A DNA stretch of 41,506 nucleotides, from assembly GCA_025355955.1 (NCBI GenBank), contig JANXYP010000414.1:1-41506 (forward strand). The letters are read 5' to 3'. A program made the position numbers and the translations under genes. Below, one piece after another: positions 21,568 to 28,727 of this stretch. Under the pieces are notes generated by a model that searched no databases, was not told the origin of the DNA, and saw only the letters and a list, made by a program, of their open reading frames with translations. How positions within the stretch are numbered: the stretch's first letter is position 1; each line of letters opens with the position of its first letter. This DNA is from Chloroflexota bacterium (GTDB lineage Bacteria > Chloroflexota > Chloroflexia > QHBQ01).

Positions 21568-22684
21568 AAGATAAACCCCGCTTTGGCCCGCGCATCTCCA
21601 GTACCTTGAACTTGCCATCACCCGCAATCTCGCGTGTCTCGCGGAAGTATTCGCCTAGCTTCGGCTCGTACTTGAGGAAGCGGTTGGCAACCAGATAGAA
21701 AATCCCGTCGGAGCGCAGCACGGTGGTGGCGTGATCGATGAAGCGCACGGCCAGGCCGGTATCCTGGTTGCGGCCAGCGTGGAAGGGTGGGTTGGTTACT
21801 ACCACATCGAACTGGCGGTAGCGCACCGGGAACGCACCATCGCCTGCCAGCACGGTTATGTTGCGAATGCCGTTTCGCTCGATGTTCAGGCGGGCCAGTT
21901 CCACCGCCTCGATGTCCGCGTCGGTGATGAACACGTCGCCCACGTCGGACAGCCGCGCCGCGACCATGCCGAGGATGCCGCTGCCTCCACCCATGTCCAG
22001 CACGCTATCGGCAGCGCGCACCAGCATCGCATCAGCCAGCATCGCGGTAGCGGGGTCGAGCAGGCCACGCGCAAATACGCCAGCGCGTTCGCGCAGGATG
22101 AAGCGTTGTCCGCGTATCTCCACCTCTTGCTCAAGCTCTGGCGACAGCTCTGGCGGTATGTAGCCGTCTGTGCGCGTGGCTACGTAGAGGCGCTGCCCCT
22201 TTTTGAACTCGACCAACTGGGCCGCGCCAAAGATGCGCTCAAGCTCCTTGCCCGCCGAGTCGATGCCCTTATTCTTCGCGCCCACCACGTAGACTGTGCC
22301 ACCCGGCCGCAGCAGCGTGCCGATACGGGCCAGGTCGGCGGCCACCGCTTCGCTGCTGGCGGCGTAGCCAATGTTAACCAGCGCGAGCGTGAAGAAGGCA
22401 GGTGGCACCTTGTTGCGTAGCTCTACGGTGCTGAGAAAAATGGGGCGCACAAAAGCGATCGCCGGGCTATGCCGTGCCGCTTCAGCGAGAGTGACCACGC
22501 TGCGGTCGACCGCCATGGTGCGGGCGGGATTACCACGTTCAGCAATTGCGGTAGGCAACGCGCCATTGCCCACCCCCCAGATCAGCACGCTGTCGCTGTA
22601 GGTGGGGTGGGCGTGCTTGAGCAGCAGCGCATCGGCTGGGGTTAGATTGGGGGTTAGATTGGGGGTAAGTTCAGGGGTATCCAT
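21497..22684 (-). CDS. RsmC-like class I SAM-dependent methyltransferase
   Basis: The start is ATG 22684 with GGGAGA six bases upstream; a GTG two codons earlier touches the ribosome site. The product is 395 residues. Like RsmC it has two MTase-like halves: an N-terminal degenerate one (LIWGVGNGALPTAIAERG, LLRPGGTVYVVGAKNKG) and a catalytic one with SAM motif VLDMGGGSGILGMVAAR and VVTNPPFHAG. RsmC methylates N2 of G1207 in 16S rRNA; other targets in this family are possible. The last 22 residues (TSSLRRCYNSVGANNGS and on) are encoded by the mobile palindrome at 21475-21567, so the native end is lost or extended. It starts two bases after the hpt stop. Confidence 0.8.
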   Translation of the reverse strand: MDTPELTPNLTPNLTPADALLLKHAHPTYSDSVLIWGVGNGALPTAIAERGNPARTMAVDRSVVTLAEAARHSPAIAFVRPIFLSTVELRNKVPPAFFTLALVNIGYAASSEAVAADLARIGTLLRPGGTVYVVGAKNKGIDSAGKELERIFGAAQLVEFKKGQRLYVATRTDGYIPPELSPELEQEVEIRGQRFILRERAGVFARGLLDPATAMLADAMLVRAADSVLDMGGGSGILGMVAARLSDVGDVFITDADIEAVELARLNIERNGIRNITVLAGDGAFPVRYRQFDVVVTNPPFHAGRNQDTGLAVRFIDHATTVLRSDGIFYLVANRFLKYEPKLGEYFRETREIAGDGKFKVLEMRGPKRGLSYTSSLRRCYNSVGANNGSPCLNL

Positions 22685-22686
22685 CT

Positions 22687-23262
22687 TCACTCTCCCGCAA
22701 GCCGCAAGGCGGCGGGCTGCTGCCGGTCGGGAGGTAGCACACCGATGTAGGGGAGGTTGCGATAGAGACCGTGTGCGTCCATGCCGTAGCCAACTACGAA
22801 GTGGTCGGGTATGGTGAAGCCGATGTATTGCATGGCGATATCGAGCAGGCGCACCGACTGGCGGTCCAGCAGCACGCAGAGGTGCAGGCTGCGGGGGCGA
22901 CGGGCGCGCAGTACGCGCATCACATAGTTGACGCTCAGGCCGGTATCCACGATGTCCTTGACCAGCAGCACGTCTAGATCCGTAACCGAAGTGTCCAGAT
23001 CCTTGATGATACGCACGCTGCCCGCCTGCGGGCTGAAGCTGGTAATGGACATGAAGTCGAAGTTGACCGGAATAGTGGGGGGGAGGGTGCGCACCAGGTC
23101 GGCGAGGAAGAAGGCCGAGCCAGTCAGCAGCCCAACCAGCAGCAGCGATGCGCTATCGGCGTAATCGCTGGCAATCTGCTGGCCCAGTTCGCTGATCCGC
23201 GCACGAAGCCGCTCCTCGCCGATCAGGGTCTCGGCAAACGGGGGGCTGGGCGCAAGTATCAA
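22687..23262 (-). CDS. hpt: Hypoxanthine phosphoribosyltransferase
   Basis: The start is TTG 23262, seven bases after GAGGAGG; it overlaps the TGA of the upstream gene as TTGA, which implies coupled translation. The product is 191 residues. Family features are LLVGLLTGSAFFLADLVR (PPi loop), VNFDFMSITSF, the flexible-loop region GSVRIIKDLDTSV, the PRPP motif VLLVKDIVDTGLS, and the base-binding end DHFVVGYGMD...YRNLPYIGVL. The enzyme salvages hypoxanthine and guanine to IMP and GMP. The residue before the PRPP-motif Asp is usually Glu (VEDIVDTG); here it is Lys. Confidence 0.9.
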   Translation of the reverse strand: MILAPSPPFAETLIGEERLRARISELGQQIASDYADSASLLLVGLLTGSAFFLADLVRTLPPTIPVNFDFMSITSFSPQAGSVRIIKDLDTSVTDLDVLLVKDIVDTGLSVNYVMRVLRARRPRSLHLCVLLDRQSVRLLDIAMQYIGFTIPDHFVVGYGMDAHGLYRNLPYIGVLPPDRQQPAALRLAGE

Positions 23263-23684
23263 ACGGCGGCCTCCTCAATCGATGGCGCGAACGGCGAACC
23301 ACTAGCGGTAGGGGCGAACCGTTGTTCGCTCATTTGCGCCTCTTCGATGAACGAGGTGCCGAACAGCCCGAACAGGCGTTGGAAATCGCGGCGATACAAC
23401 AGCTTGATGTTTACGTCAGGGTAGACCTCGTGGAGCAGACGCATTTTGTGGTTCTTGCGGGTTACCAGTTTCTGCTTCATGGTGGTAAGTTCAATGTAAA
23501 GGTCGTATTCGGGGAGGTAAAAATCGGGGGTGAACATCTCGACTACGCGGCCATCTTGCCAGCGCAGGGGAAAGGAGTAGGGTTCGTACTGCCACTCAAT
23601 AATGTAAAAGCTGAGTAGCCTGGCGAACTCGACCTCCGCCAGATTGGCGAAAGGGTGATGTTTACGCTTCTGCTCGTTGTCCAT
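23259..23684 (-). CDS. PD-(D/E)XK-nuclease-like protein encoded with hpt
   Basis: The 141-residue product starts at ATG 23684. The segment EFARLLSFYIIEWQYEPYSF, then FTPDFYLPEYDLYIELT and NHKMRLLHEVYPDVNIKLL, has the layout of a small PD-(D/E)XK fold: a helix with Glu, a PD strand, an acidic strand, then a Lys-rich helix. The expected (D/E)xK is ELT here, with Lys nearby (TMKQK), so activity is uncertain. The C-terminal EQRFAPT stretch (about residue 120) is encoded by a GTAGGGGCGAACCGTTG-type core palindrome and looks like an in-frame insertion. It overlaps hpt by four bases. Its role is unknown; a nucleic-acid function is inferred from fold only. Confidence 0.65.
   Translation of the reverse strand: MDNEQKRKHHPFANLAEVEFARLLSFYIIEWQYEPYSFPLRWQDGRVVEMFTPDFYLPEYDLYIELTTMKQKLVTRKNHKMRLLHEVYPDVNIKLLYRRDFQRLFGLFGTSFIEEAQMSEQRFAPTASGSPFAPSIEEAAV
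23306..23332. repeat. Core palindrome captured in coding sequence
   Basis: The GTAGGGGCGAACCGTTGTTC core lies within the gene at 23259-23684 and is translated as EQRFAPT. The same core occurs in intergenic elements at 3831, 34405, 35815 and elsewhere. Confidence 0.75.
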
Positions 23685-23790
23685 AAATGAGGTTTGCCCC
23701 TACCTCCTACCACTGTCATTTAACAATGCTGGTTTAGAATGTTGGCACGCTCACCGCGGCGCGATAATCTGCGCCCCTACCTCGCAAGCT

Positions 23791-23816
23791 GCCTCTTTTT
23801 GAGCGTGGCATCACAA
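23791..23816 (-). repeat. 26-bp dispersed repeat, copy 1
   Basis: These 26 bases, read on the minus strand, are identical to 31504-31529 on the plus strand (starts TTGTGATGCCACGCTC). Both copies are intergenic. The function is unknown. The rest of 23685-24042 holds a core-type palindrome (about 23753-23785) and the promoter at 23971. Confidence 0.8.
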
Positions 23817-23970
23817 GCAGCATCACTGATTATTATAACACATTATGTTTAGTTGCACAATAGCTTCTGGCCCAAATCACCACATTTTGTGGTCTCAAAT
23901 GCGAATTGGTACAACGCTACATCTTGTGGTCTGCGCCACAGGCGGCCACAATTCGCCCCATATGCGCTGG

Positions 23971-23999
23971 TTGCGCCATACGCATCAATCGGCTACAAT
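23971..23999 (+). promoter_or_regulatory. Promoter of the membrane protein / GNAT operon
   Basis: TTGCGC (23971-23976) and TACAAT (23994-23999) are 17 bp apart, 44 bases before the ATG. Upstream, ACATTTTGTGGTCT and ACATCTTGTGGTCT are direct repeats 37 bp apart (23882 and 23919), a possible regulator site. Confidence 0.6.
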
Positions 24000-24042
24000 A
24001 TACCATGCCTGAACGTTGTAACGGCAGCAGTGGAGGTAAGTT

Positions 24043-25122
24043 ATGGAGCAGAGCAATCGCACAATTGAAGCGGAGGGGCAGGCCGCACCTATATCCGTCC
24101 AGGTTTACAACCGCGCAAAGGCTGACCCGACTAGCAAGGCAAGCAGCAGCCGCAAGGTCTGGCTGGCACGGCTGATGATCAGCCTGGTGGTGCTACCGCT
24201 GCCGCTGTTCACCGCCATTGCCACCATCATCCGCCCGCAGTTTGAGGCGAGCCTGAGCCACCACGATGCCAGGGATACGTCCACCCCGATTATCAGTTCG
24301 GCCTTCGCCCTGTTCCTCATCCTCACCGCCCTGTTTGCCTATCACGCCTTCATGTTCTGGTACGACCCCTTCGTGGATGAAGACACCGACCTGGCGACGC
24401 GCAAGGAGAAGGTGGTCAACAGCATCTCGCTGGCCCTCTCCATCCCTGGGCTGGGTGGGGTAGCATTCGCGTTGTTCACCGGCAGTTCGACCAACGGCGA
24501 AGTATCGCTCATCCAGCAGGCGGCACAGGGCTTCCCGCTGCAAACCTGGGTGGTGGTGTTGCTGCTGCTGCTGGCGGTGGGCTGGCTGGCCTGGTGGTTG
24601 TATAGCTACAGTGGCTGGCTGCAACACCTGCGTCGTTCGCGCAAAGTGGGTAGCAGCAACAGCGCCTGGGGGTGGCTGGTGCGGCAATTCAGGGTGGTGC
24701 AAGGCTGGGTTAACAACATCCGCCGCCGCGCCATCGTGTTGGTCAGCAGCTTCCTATCGGCGGGCCTGCTGATGTTCTTCCTGATCGTTTATCTGCTAGA
24801 GGGTCTCGGCAATGCCTGGGCGGTGGTTGGGCTGTTTAGTGCGTTGGCGCTGATCCAAGTGGCCGGGCTGATTGCGGTACGTCTGGGCAGCCGCGCCGCC
24901 CTTTCCTGGGCTAATGGCGCGATGTTCGTGATGTTGCTCGGCATCGAGCGGCTGACCCACGCTGTTGCGATCACTGACCACCCCGCGCTCAATCGCCTGC
25001 CTGCCGGGTTCCTGGTGCTGGAGGTGTTCGCTATCTTCTTCCTGCTGCTGTGGCGGATGAACAAGATCGCGCCCCAGCCAGCAGCCGCCCCGCCCGACCC
25101 CCAAACCACCGGAGGAGCATAG
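24043..25122 (+). CDS. Polytopic membrane protein of unknown function
   Basis: The 359-residue product starts at ATG 24043 with GGAGG upstream. A hydrophilic N-terminus of about 40 residues precedes roughly eight membrane segments, among them LMISLVVLPLPLFTAIATII, FALFLILTALFAYHAFMFWY, WVVVLLLLLAVGWLAWWLY, FLSAGLLMFFLIVYLLEGL and FLVLEVFAIFFLLLWRM. The loop DPFVDEDTDLATRKEK is acidic. No catalytic motif is visible; DUF5671-like proteins in Chloroflexota are a possible match. Its stop is one base before the ATG of the tandem GNAT gene, so the two are co-translated. Confidence 0.65.
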   Translation: MEQSNRTIEAEGQAAPISVQVYNRAKADPTSKASSSRKVWLARLMISLVVLPLPLFTAIATIIRPQFEASLSHHDARDTSTPIISSAFALFLILTALFAYHAFMFWYDPFVDEDTDLATRKEKVVNSISLALSIPGLGGVAFALFTGSSTNGEVSLIQQAAQGFPLQTWVVVLLLLLAVGWLAWWLYSYSGWLQHLRRSRKVGSSNSAWGWLVRQFRVVQGWVNNIRRRAIVLVSSFLSAGLLMFFLIVYLLEGLGNAWAVVGLFSALALIQVAGLIAVRLGSRAALSWANGAMFVMLLGIERLTHAVAITDHPALNRLPAGFLVLEVFAIFFLLLWRMNKIAPQPAAAPPDPQTTGGA

Positions 25123-25123
25123 A

Positions 25124-26029
25124 ATGCCAGATACAGGCATTATTACCCCCCGCCAGTACGCCAACGAGGCCGACTACGCGATGATGCGCCAACTGCTGGT
25201 CGAGATTTACGCCCTGAGCGAGGGCAAGACCTATTGCAGTGTCGGCGAACTGGACTGGTGGCGCGGCACTGCCGATGACCCCAGCGCGGTTGCCAATGCC
25301 CGCTTGTGGCTTCATGGCACGGATCGGGTGGTGGGCATCGCCTGGCCGCGCCGCGATGAGGTTGACCTGATGGTTCATCCCGAATACAAACCAATCGAAG
25401 ATGAGATGCTGGCCTGGGCCGAGCAGAGACGTGCCGCCGAGACGGACGAGCCGCCCACCCTCACCGCCTGGCCGTTCGATAGCGATGCGGCGCGAATTGC
25501 CACCATGCAGCGGCGAGGCTATCTGCGGGGCAGCCAGTTTTTCTTTTATCACATCCGCGACCTTGAGAATATCCCTACCGAGGTGCTATTGCCGGAAGGC
25601 TATGCTATCCGCAACGTGCAGGGCGAAGCGGATATCGAGGCGCGGGTAGCGGTGCATCGCGCCGCCTTCGCTCCTTCGCGGATGAGCGTGGAAAAGCATC
25701 GGCGGGTAATGTCCTTGCCCACCTATCGCTCCAACTTGGATCTGGTGGTAGTTGCCCCCGATGGCAGCTTCGCCGCCTACTGCATCGTCTGGTACGACGC
25801 GGCCAACCGCGCTGGCACCTTCGAGCCGGTTGGCTGCCACCCCGATCACTGGCGGCAGGGTCTGGGCAAGGCGGTGATGCACGAGGGGCTGCGACGGCTG
25901 AAAGCGCTGGGGGCGCAAGTAGCCAACGTCAGCTCCCACGACGAGCCAGCAGCAGTGGCGCTGTATCACGCCGTCGGCTTCAGGGTGATAGATCGGAACT
26001 ATGGCTGGCAGAAAACGGTGAGAGAATGA
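25124..26029 (+). CDS. Tandem-domain GNAT acetyltransferase
   Basis: The 301-residue product starts at ATG 25124, with GGAGGAG in the end of the previous gene. Residues 1-140 look like a degenerate GNAT domain (YANEADYAMMRQLL, VVGIAWPRRDEVDLMVHPEY). Residues 150-301 form the active copy: YAIRNVQGEADIEARVAVHR, then motif A with VGCHPDHWRQGLGKAV (the acetyl-CoA loop RQGLGKA) and ALYHAVGFRVIDRNYGW. Such proteins move an acetyl group from acetyl-CoA to a small amine or protein; the substrate is unknown. A second GNAT of similar plan is at 39842-40684. Confidence 0.85.
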   Translation: MPDTGIITPRQYANEADYAMMRQLLVEIYALSEGKTYCSVGELDWWRGTADDPSAVANARLWLHGTDRVVGIAWPRRDEVDLMVHPEYKPIEDEMLAWAEQRRAAETDEPPTLTAWPFDSDAARIATMQRRGYLRGSQFFFYHIRDLENIPTEVLLPEGYAIRNVQGEADIEARVAVHRAAFAPSRMSVEKHRRVMSLPTYRSNLDLVVVAPDGSFAAYCIVWYDAANRAGTFEPVGCHPDHWRQGLGKAVMHEGLRRLKALGAQVANVSSHDEPAAVALYHAVGFRVIDRNYGWQKTVRE

Positions 26030-26230
26030 TTAGAAGCCTGACCCATAAGTACCGTTTACTGGCACGCAAGCGGCAAGGATGGTATAATTACCTTGAACTG
26101 ATCGTCCTCGCGTGGTGGATAAGCCAGCCAGGGGTTGGGTTCGTAACGGTGCAGGTAATACTTGCGCCTCTTTTAATCTGCAATCTAAAATCTGCAATCT
26201 TTCACTGGAACCTTAGCCAAACCCCCACCG

Positions 26231-26236
26231 TATAAT
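26231..26236 (+). promoter_or_regulatory. Probable -10 box of the moxR operon
   Basis: A perfect TATAAT lies 50 bases before the moxR ATG. No good -35 is seen 16-18 bp upstream. GAGAGG at 26267 could be the ribosome site, though distant. Confidence 0.35.
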
Positions 26237-26285
26237 TGGTGTATATTAAGATACAAAGCATAACCGAGAGGAAACATCCTAAATT

Positions 26286-27260
26286 ATGGAAGATGTGAAA
26301 ACGGTTGGTGAACGGCTGATGCGTAACGTCGAGAAGGTCATCGTCGGCAAGCACTACGAGGTGCAGAGCCTGCTGGTCGCGCTACTGTGCCGCGGCCATG
26401 TGTTGATCGAGGACGTGCCGGGCGTGGGCAAGACCATGCTGGCAAAAAGTATTGCCCGCAGCCTGGGCTGCACCTTCCACCGCATCCAGTTTACTCCCGA
26501 CCTGTTGCCCAGTGATGTCACCGGCGTGAGCGTCTACAACCAGAAGACCACCGAGTTCGAATATCGCCCCGGCCCGGTGATGGCCCAGATCGTACTCGCC
26601 GACGAGATCAACCGCGCCACGCCGAAGGCGCAGTCGGCGTTGCTGGAAGCGATGGAGGAGCAGCAGGTCACCGTGGACGGTGTGACCTACCCGCTGCCCC
26701 AACCCTTCATTGTGCTGGCAACCCAGAATCCCATCGAGTACGAAGGCACCTTCCCGCTACCCGAGGCGCAGCTCGACCGCTTCCTGATGCGTATATCGCT
26801 CGGCTACCCCTCGCGGGCCGATGAGGTGGAGATCCTCGATCGCCAGCAGCAGCACCATCCGATTAACGATCTGGAACAGGTGGTAAACAGCGATGAACTG
26901 ATCCAGATGCAGACCTCGATCAAGGAAGTGTACGTTGATCGGCTGGTCAAGGAGTACATCGTCAGCATTGTGGAGGCCACTCGCAAGCATCCCGACGTTT
27001 ACCTGGGGGCCAGCCCGCGAGGGTCGCTAGCGCTCTATCGCACCTGCCAGGCTTTTGCCGCAGTGGTGGGGCGCAACTATGTCATTCCCGACGATGTGAA
27101 GGCGCTGGCCGCGCCCACCCTCGCCCATCGCGTCATCGTCAATCCGGCGGCGCGCATCCGTAATGTGGACACCCTGGGCATCATCGCTGAAGTGCTACGC
27201 AGCGTACCTGCGCCGGGGGTTAGGCCGGTTACTGTCGCGCAGGTCAGAGCCGCGTTATGA
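26286..27260 (+). CDS. MoxR-family AAA+ ATPase
   Basis: The 324-residue product starts at ATG 26286. It shows the MoxR pattern throughout: [20 protein letters not shown], Walker [15 protein letters not shown] (about residues 39-52), [12 protein letters not shown], Walker [27 protein letters not shown], sensor 1 [20 protein letters not shown] with the arginine finger region QLDRF, and a C-terminal lid with [12 protein letters not shown]. MoxR ATPases work as chaperones, often with VWA or DUF58 partners. The stop overlaps the DUF58 start (ATGA). Confidence 0.93.
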   Translation: MEDVKTVGERLMRNVEKVIVGKHYEVQSLLVALLCRGHVLIEDVPGVGKTMLAKSIARSLGCTFHRIQFTPDLLPSDVTGVSVYNQKTTEFEYRPGPVMAQIVLADEINRATPKAQSALLEAMEEQQVTVDGVTYPLPQPFIVLATQNPIEYEGTFPLPEAQLDRFLMRISLGYPSRADEVEILDRQQQHHPINDLEQVVNSDELIQMQTSIKEVYVDRLVKEYIVSIVEATRKHPDVYLGASPRGSLALYRTCQAFAAVVGRNYVIPDDVKALAAPTLAHRVIVNPAARIRNVDTLGIIAEVLRSVPAPGVRPVTVAQVRAAL

Positions 27261-28582
27261 ACGGAATACGCCTGCTTGCCCTCGCCGCGGTTCTCTACTT
27301 CCTTGCGCTTGCCACCGGCCTGCACGTGCTGTACTATCTTGGCTATGTGCTAGCGGCGGTGACTATAGGTTCGCTGATCTGGGCGCGGATGAACCTCAGT
27401 GCGGTGGAGATTGATCGCGGGGCGCGGGTGGATAGCTTGCAGGTGGGGCAAATCTTCGAGGAGACCCTGACCCTCAATAACAAGAGCGTCTTCCCCAAGC
27501 TGTGGGTGGAGGTGCGCGACCGCAGCAACCTGCCCGGCCACCGCACCAGTTGCGTGATGAGCCTGACCAGCCGCCAGCGCAAAAGCTGGCGGGTACGCAC
27601 CGTCTGCCGCCAGCGGGGGGTCTACAAGCTCGGCCCAGTGGTGATGGTGACGGGCGACCCGTTCGGCCTGTTCCGCTTCTGGAGGCGCAAACCACAGGTG
27701 CGCGAGGTACTGGTCTATCCTCCGCTGCTGGACCTTGCTGCGTTCGGCCTACCATCCACCGAACTGAGCGGCGGGGCGCAGGTGCGTTCGCGCAGCTTCA
27801 ACCTGACCCCCAACGCGGTCGGCATCCGCGAATACGTTGCGGGCGACCCATATAACCGCATTCATTGGCCCGCCTCGGCGCGGCAGCAGCGACTGATGGT
27901 CAAGGAGTTTGAACTCGACCCCACCAGCGACCTGTGGATTGTGTTGGATATGGAGATGGCGGTACAATTCGGCAACCCCACCGCAGTGCCAAACATCCCC
28001 AGAGCGCAGGATGACGACAAGCCCGACCCCCGCGCCAGCGAGGATTACATCGGCGACACCATCGGCCAGCCAGTCTACCTGCCGCCCAGCACCGAAGAGT
28101 ACGGCGTGGCAGTGGCGGCCAGCCTGGCCGGGCGGCTACTCGCCGACAAGCGGGCAGTCGGCCTGATCGCCTGGGGGCAGCACCACGAGGTAATCAACGT
28201 GGATCGCGGCTCACGACAGTTGCTCCGCATCCTCCGCAGTCTGGCCGCACTCAAGGCCCAGGGGCGTGCGCCAATCGAGGAAGTGCTGGCCGCCGAGAGC
28301 GTGCGCTTCGCCAGAGGCAGCACCGTAATCGTAATTACACCCAATGTAGATGAGAAGTGGGCGCGGTCATTGGGTACGCTCACCCAGCGCGGCATCAAGG
28401 CAGTGGCGGTGATCGTCGAGCCAGCTACCTTCGTCAAGCCCAACGAACACCAGCCATCCAGTTCAATGCTGGTAGTTGGCACCCTGGCGGCTACCGCCGT
28501 GCCTAGTTATCTGGTCAAGCACGGTACGCCAATCAACGTCGCCCTTGCCCAGGGTTTGGGCGGGGTCAAGGTGATGCGGTGA
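27257..28582 (+). CDS. DUF58 membrane protein
   Basis: The 441-residue product starts at ATG 27257, overlapping the moxR stop by four bases. Two N-terminal membrane segments ([38 protein letters not shown]) precede a beta-rich domain, then the DUF58 signature [20 protein letters not shown] and LMVKEFE at about residues 190-215. The following [10 protein letters not shown] opens a VWA-like fold, and [12 protein letters not shown] and [10 protein letters not shown] continue it. DUF58 proteins pair with MoxR and transglutaminase proteins in cell-envelope or complex-assembly roles. A nine-unit heptamer array begins within its stop codon. Confidence 0.9.
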   Translation: MNGIRLLALAAVLYFLALATGLHVLYYLGYVLAAVTIGSLIWARMNLSAVEIDRGARVDSLQVGQIFEETLTLNNKSVFPKLWVEVRDRSNLPGHRTSCVMSLTSRQRKSWRVRTVCRQRGVYKLGPVVMVTGDPFGLFRFWRRKPQVREVLVYPPLLDLAAFGLPSTELSGGAQVRSRSFNLTPNAVGIREYVAGDPYNRIHWPASARQQRLMVKEFELDPTSDLWIVLDMEMAVQFGNPTAVPNIPRAQDDDKPDPRASEDYIGDTIGQPVYLPPSTEEYGVAVAASLAGRLLADKRAVGLIAWGQHHEVINVDRGSRQLLRILRSLAALKAQGRAPIEEVLAAESVRFARGSTVIVITPNVDEKWARSLGTLTQRGIKAVAVIVEPATFVKPNEHQPSSSMLVVGTLAATAVPSYLVKHGTPINVALAQGLGGVKVMR

Positions 28583-28643
28583 TTGCAGATTGTAGATTGT
28601 AGATTGCAGATTGTAGATTGCAGATTGTAGATTGTAGATTGCA
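28581..28643. repeat. Heptamer array (GATTGTA/GATTGCA)9 starting at a stop codon
   Basis: Nine heptamers follow without a break, six GATTGTA or variants and the rest GATTGCA; the first unit begins with the GA of the DUF58 TGA (28580-28582). Two core-type palindromes follow at about 28651 and 28687. Confidence 0.95.
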
Positions 28644-28727
28644 GGCACTGTAGGGGTGGGGCGCTCACCCTGGTTGGGCAATCTTGTAGGGGCGGGTTGC
28701 ACTCGCCCAGCGGAGATCAGGACAACC

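Noticed and set aside
26026-26235. 69-residue ORF overlapping the GNAT stop (ATGA)
   Set aside because: Apart from the overlap it has no ribosome site or family features, and its end is made of an ATCTGCAATC repeat.
28656-28727. N-terminal extension of the tgpA-like ORF
   Set aside because: It translates two intergenic core palindromes; ATG 28728 starts before the first membrane segment and has AGGAC.
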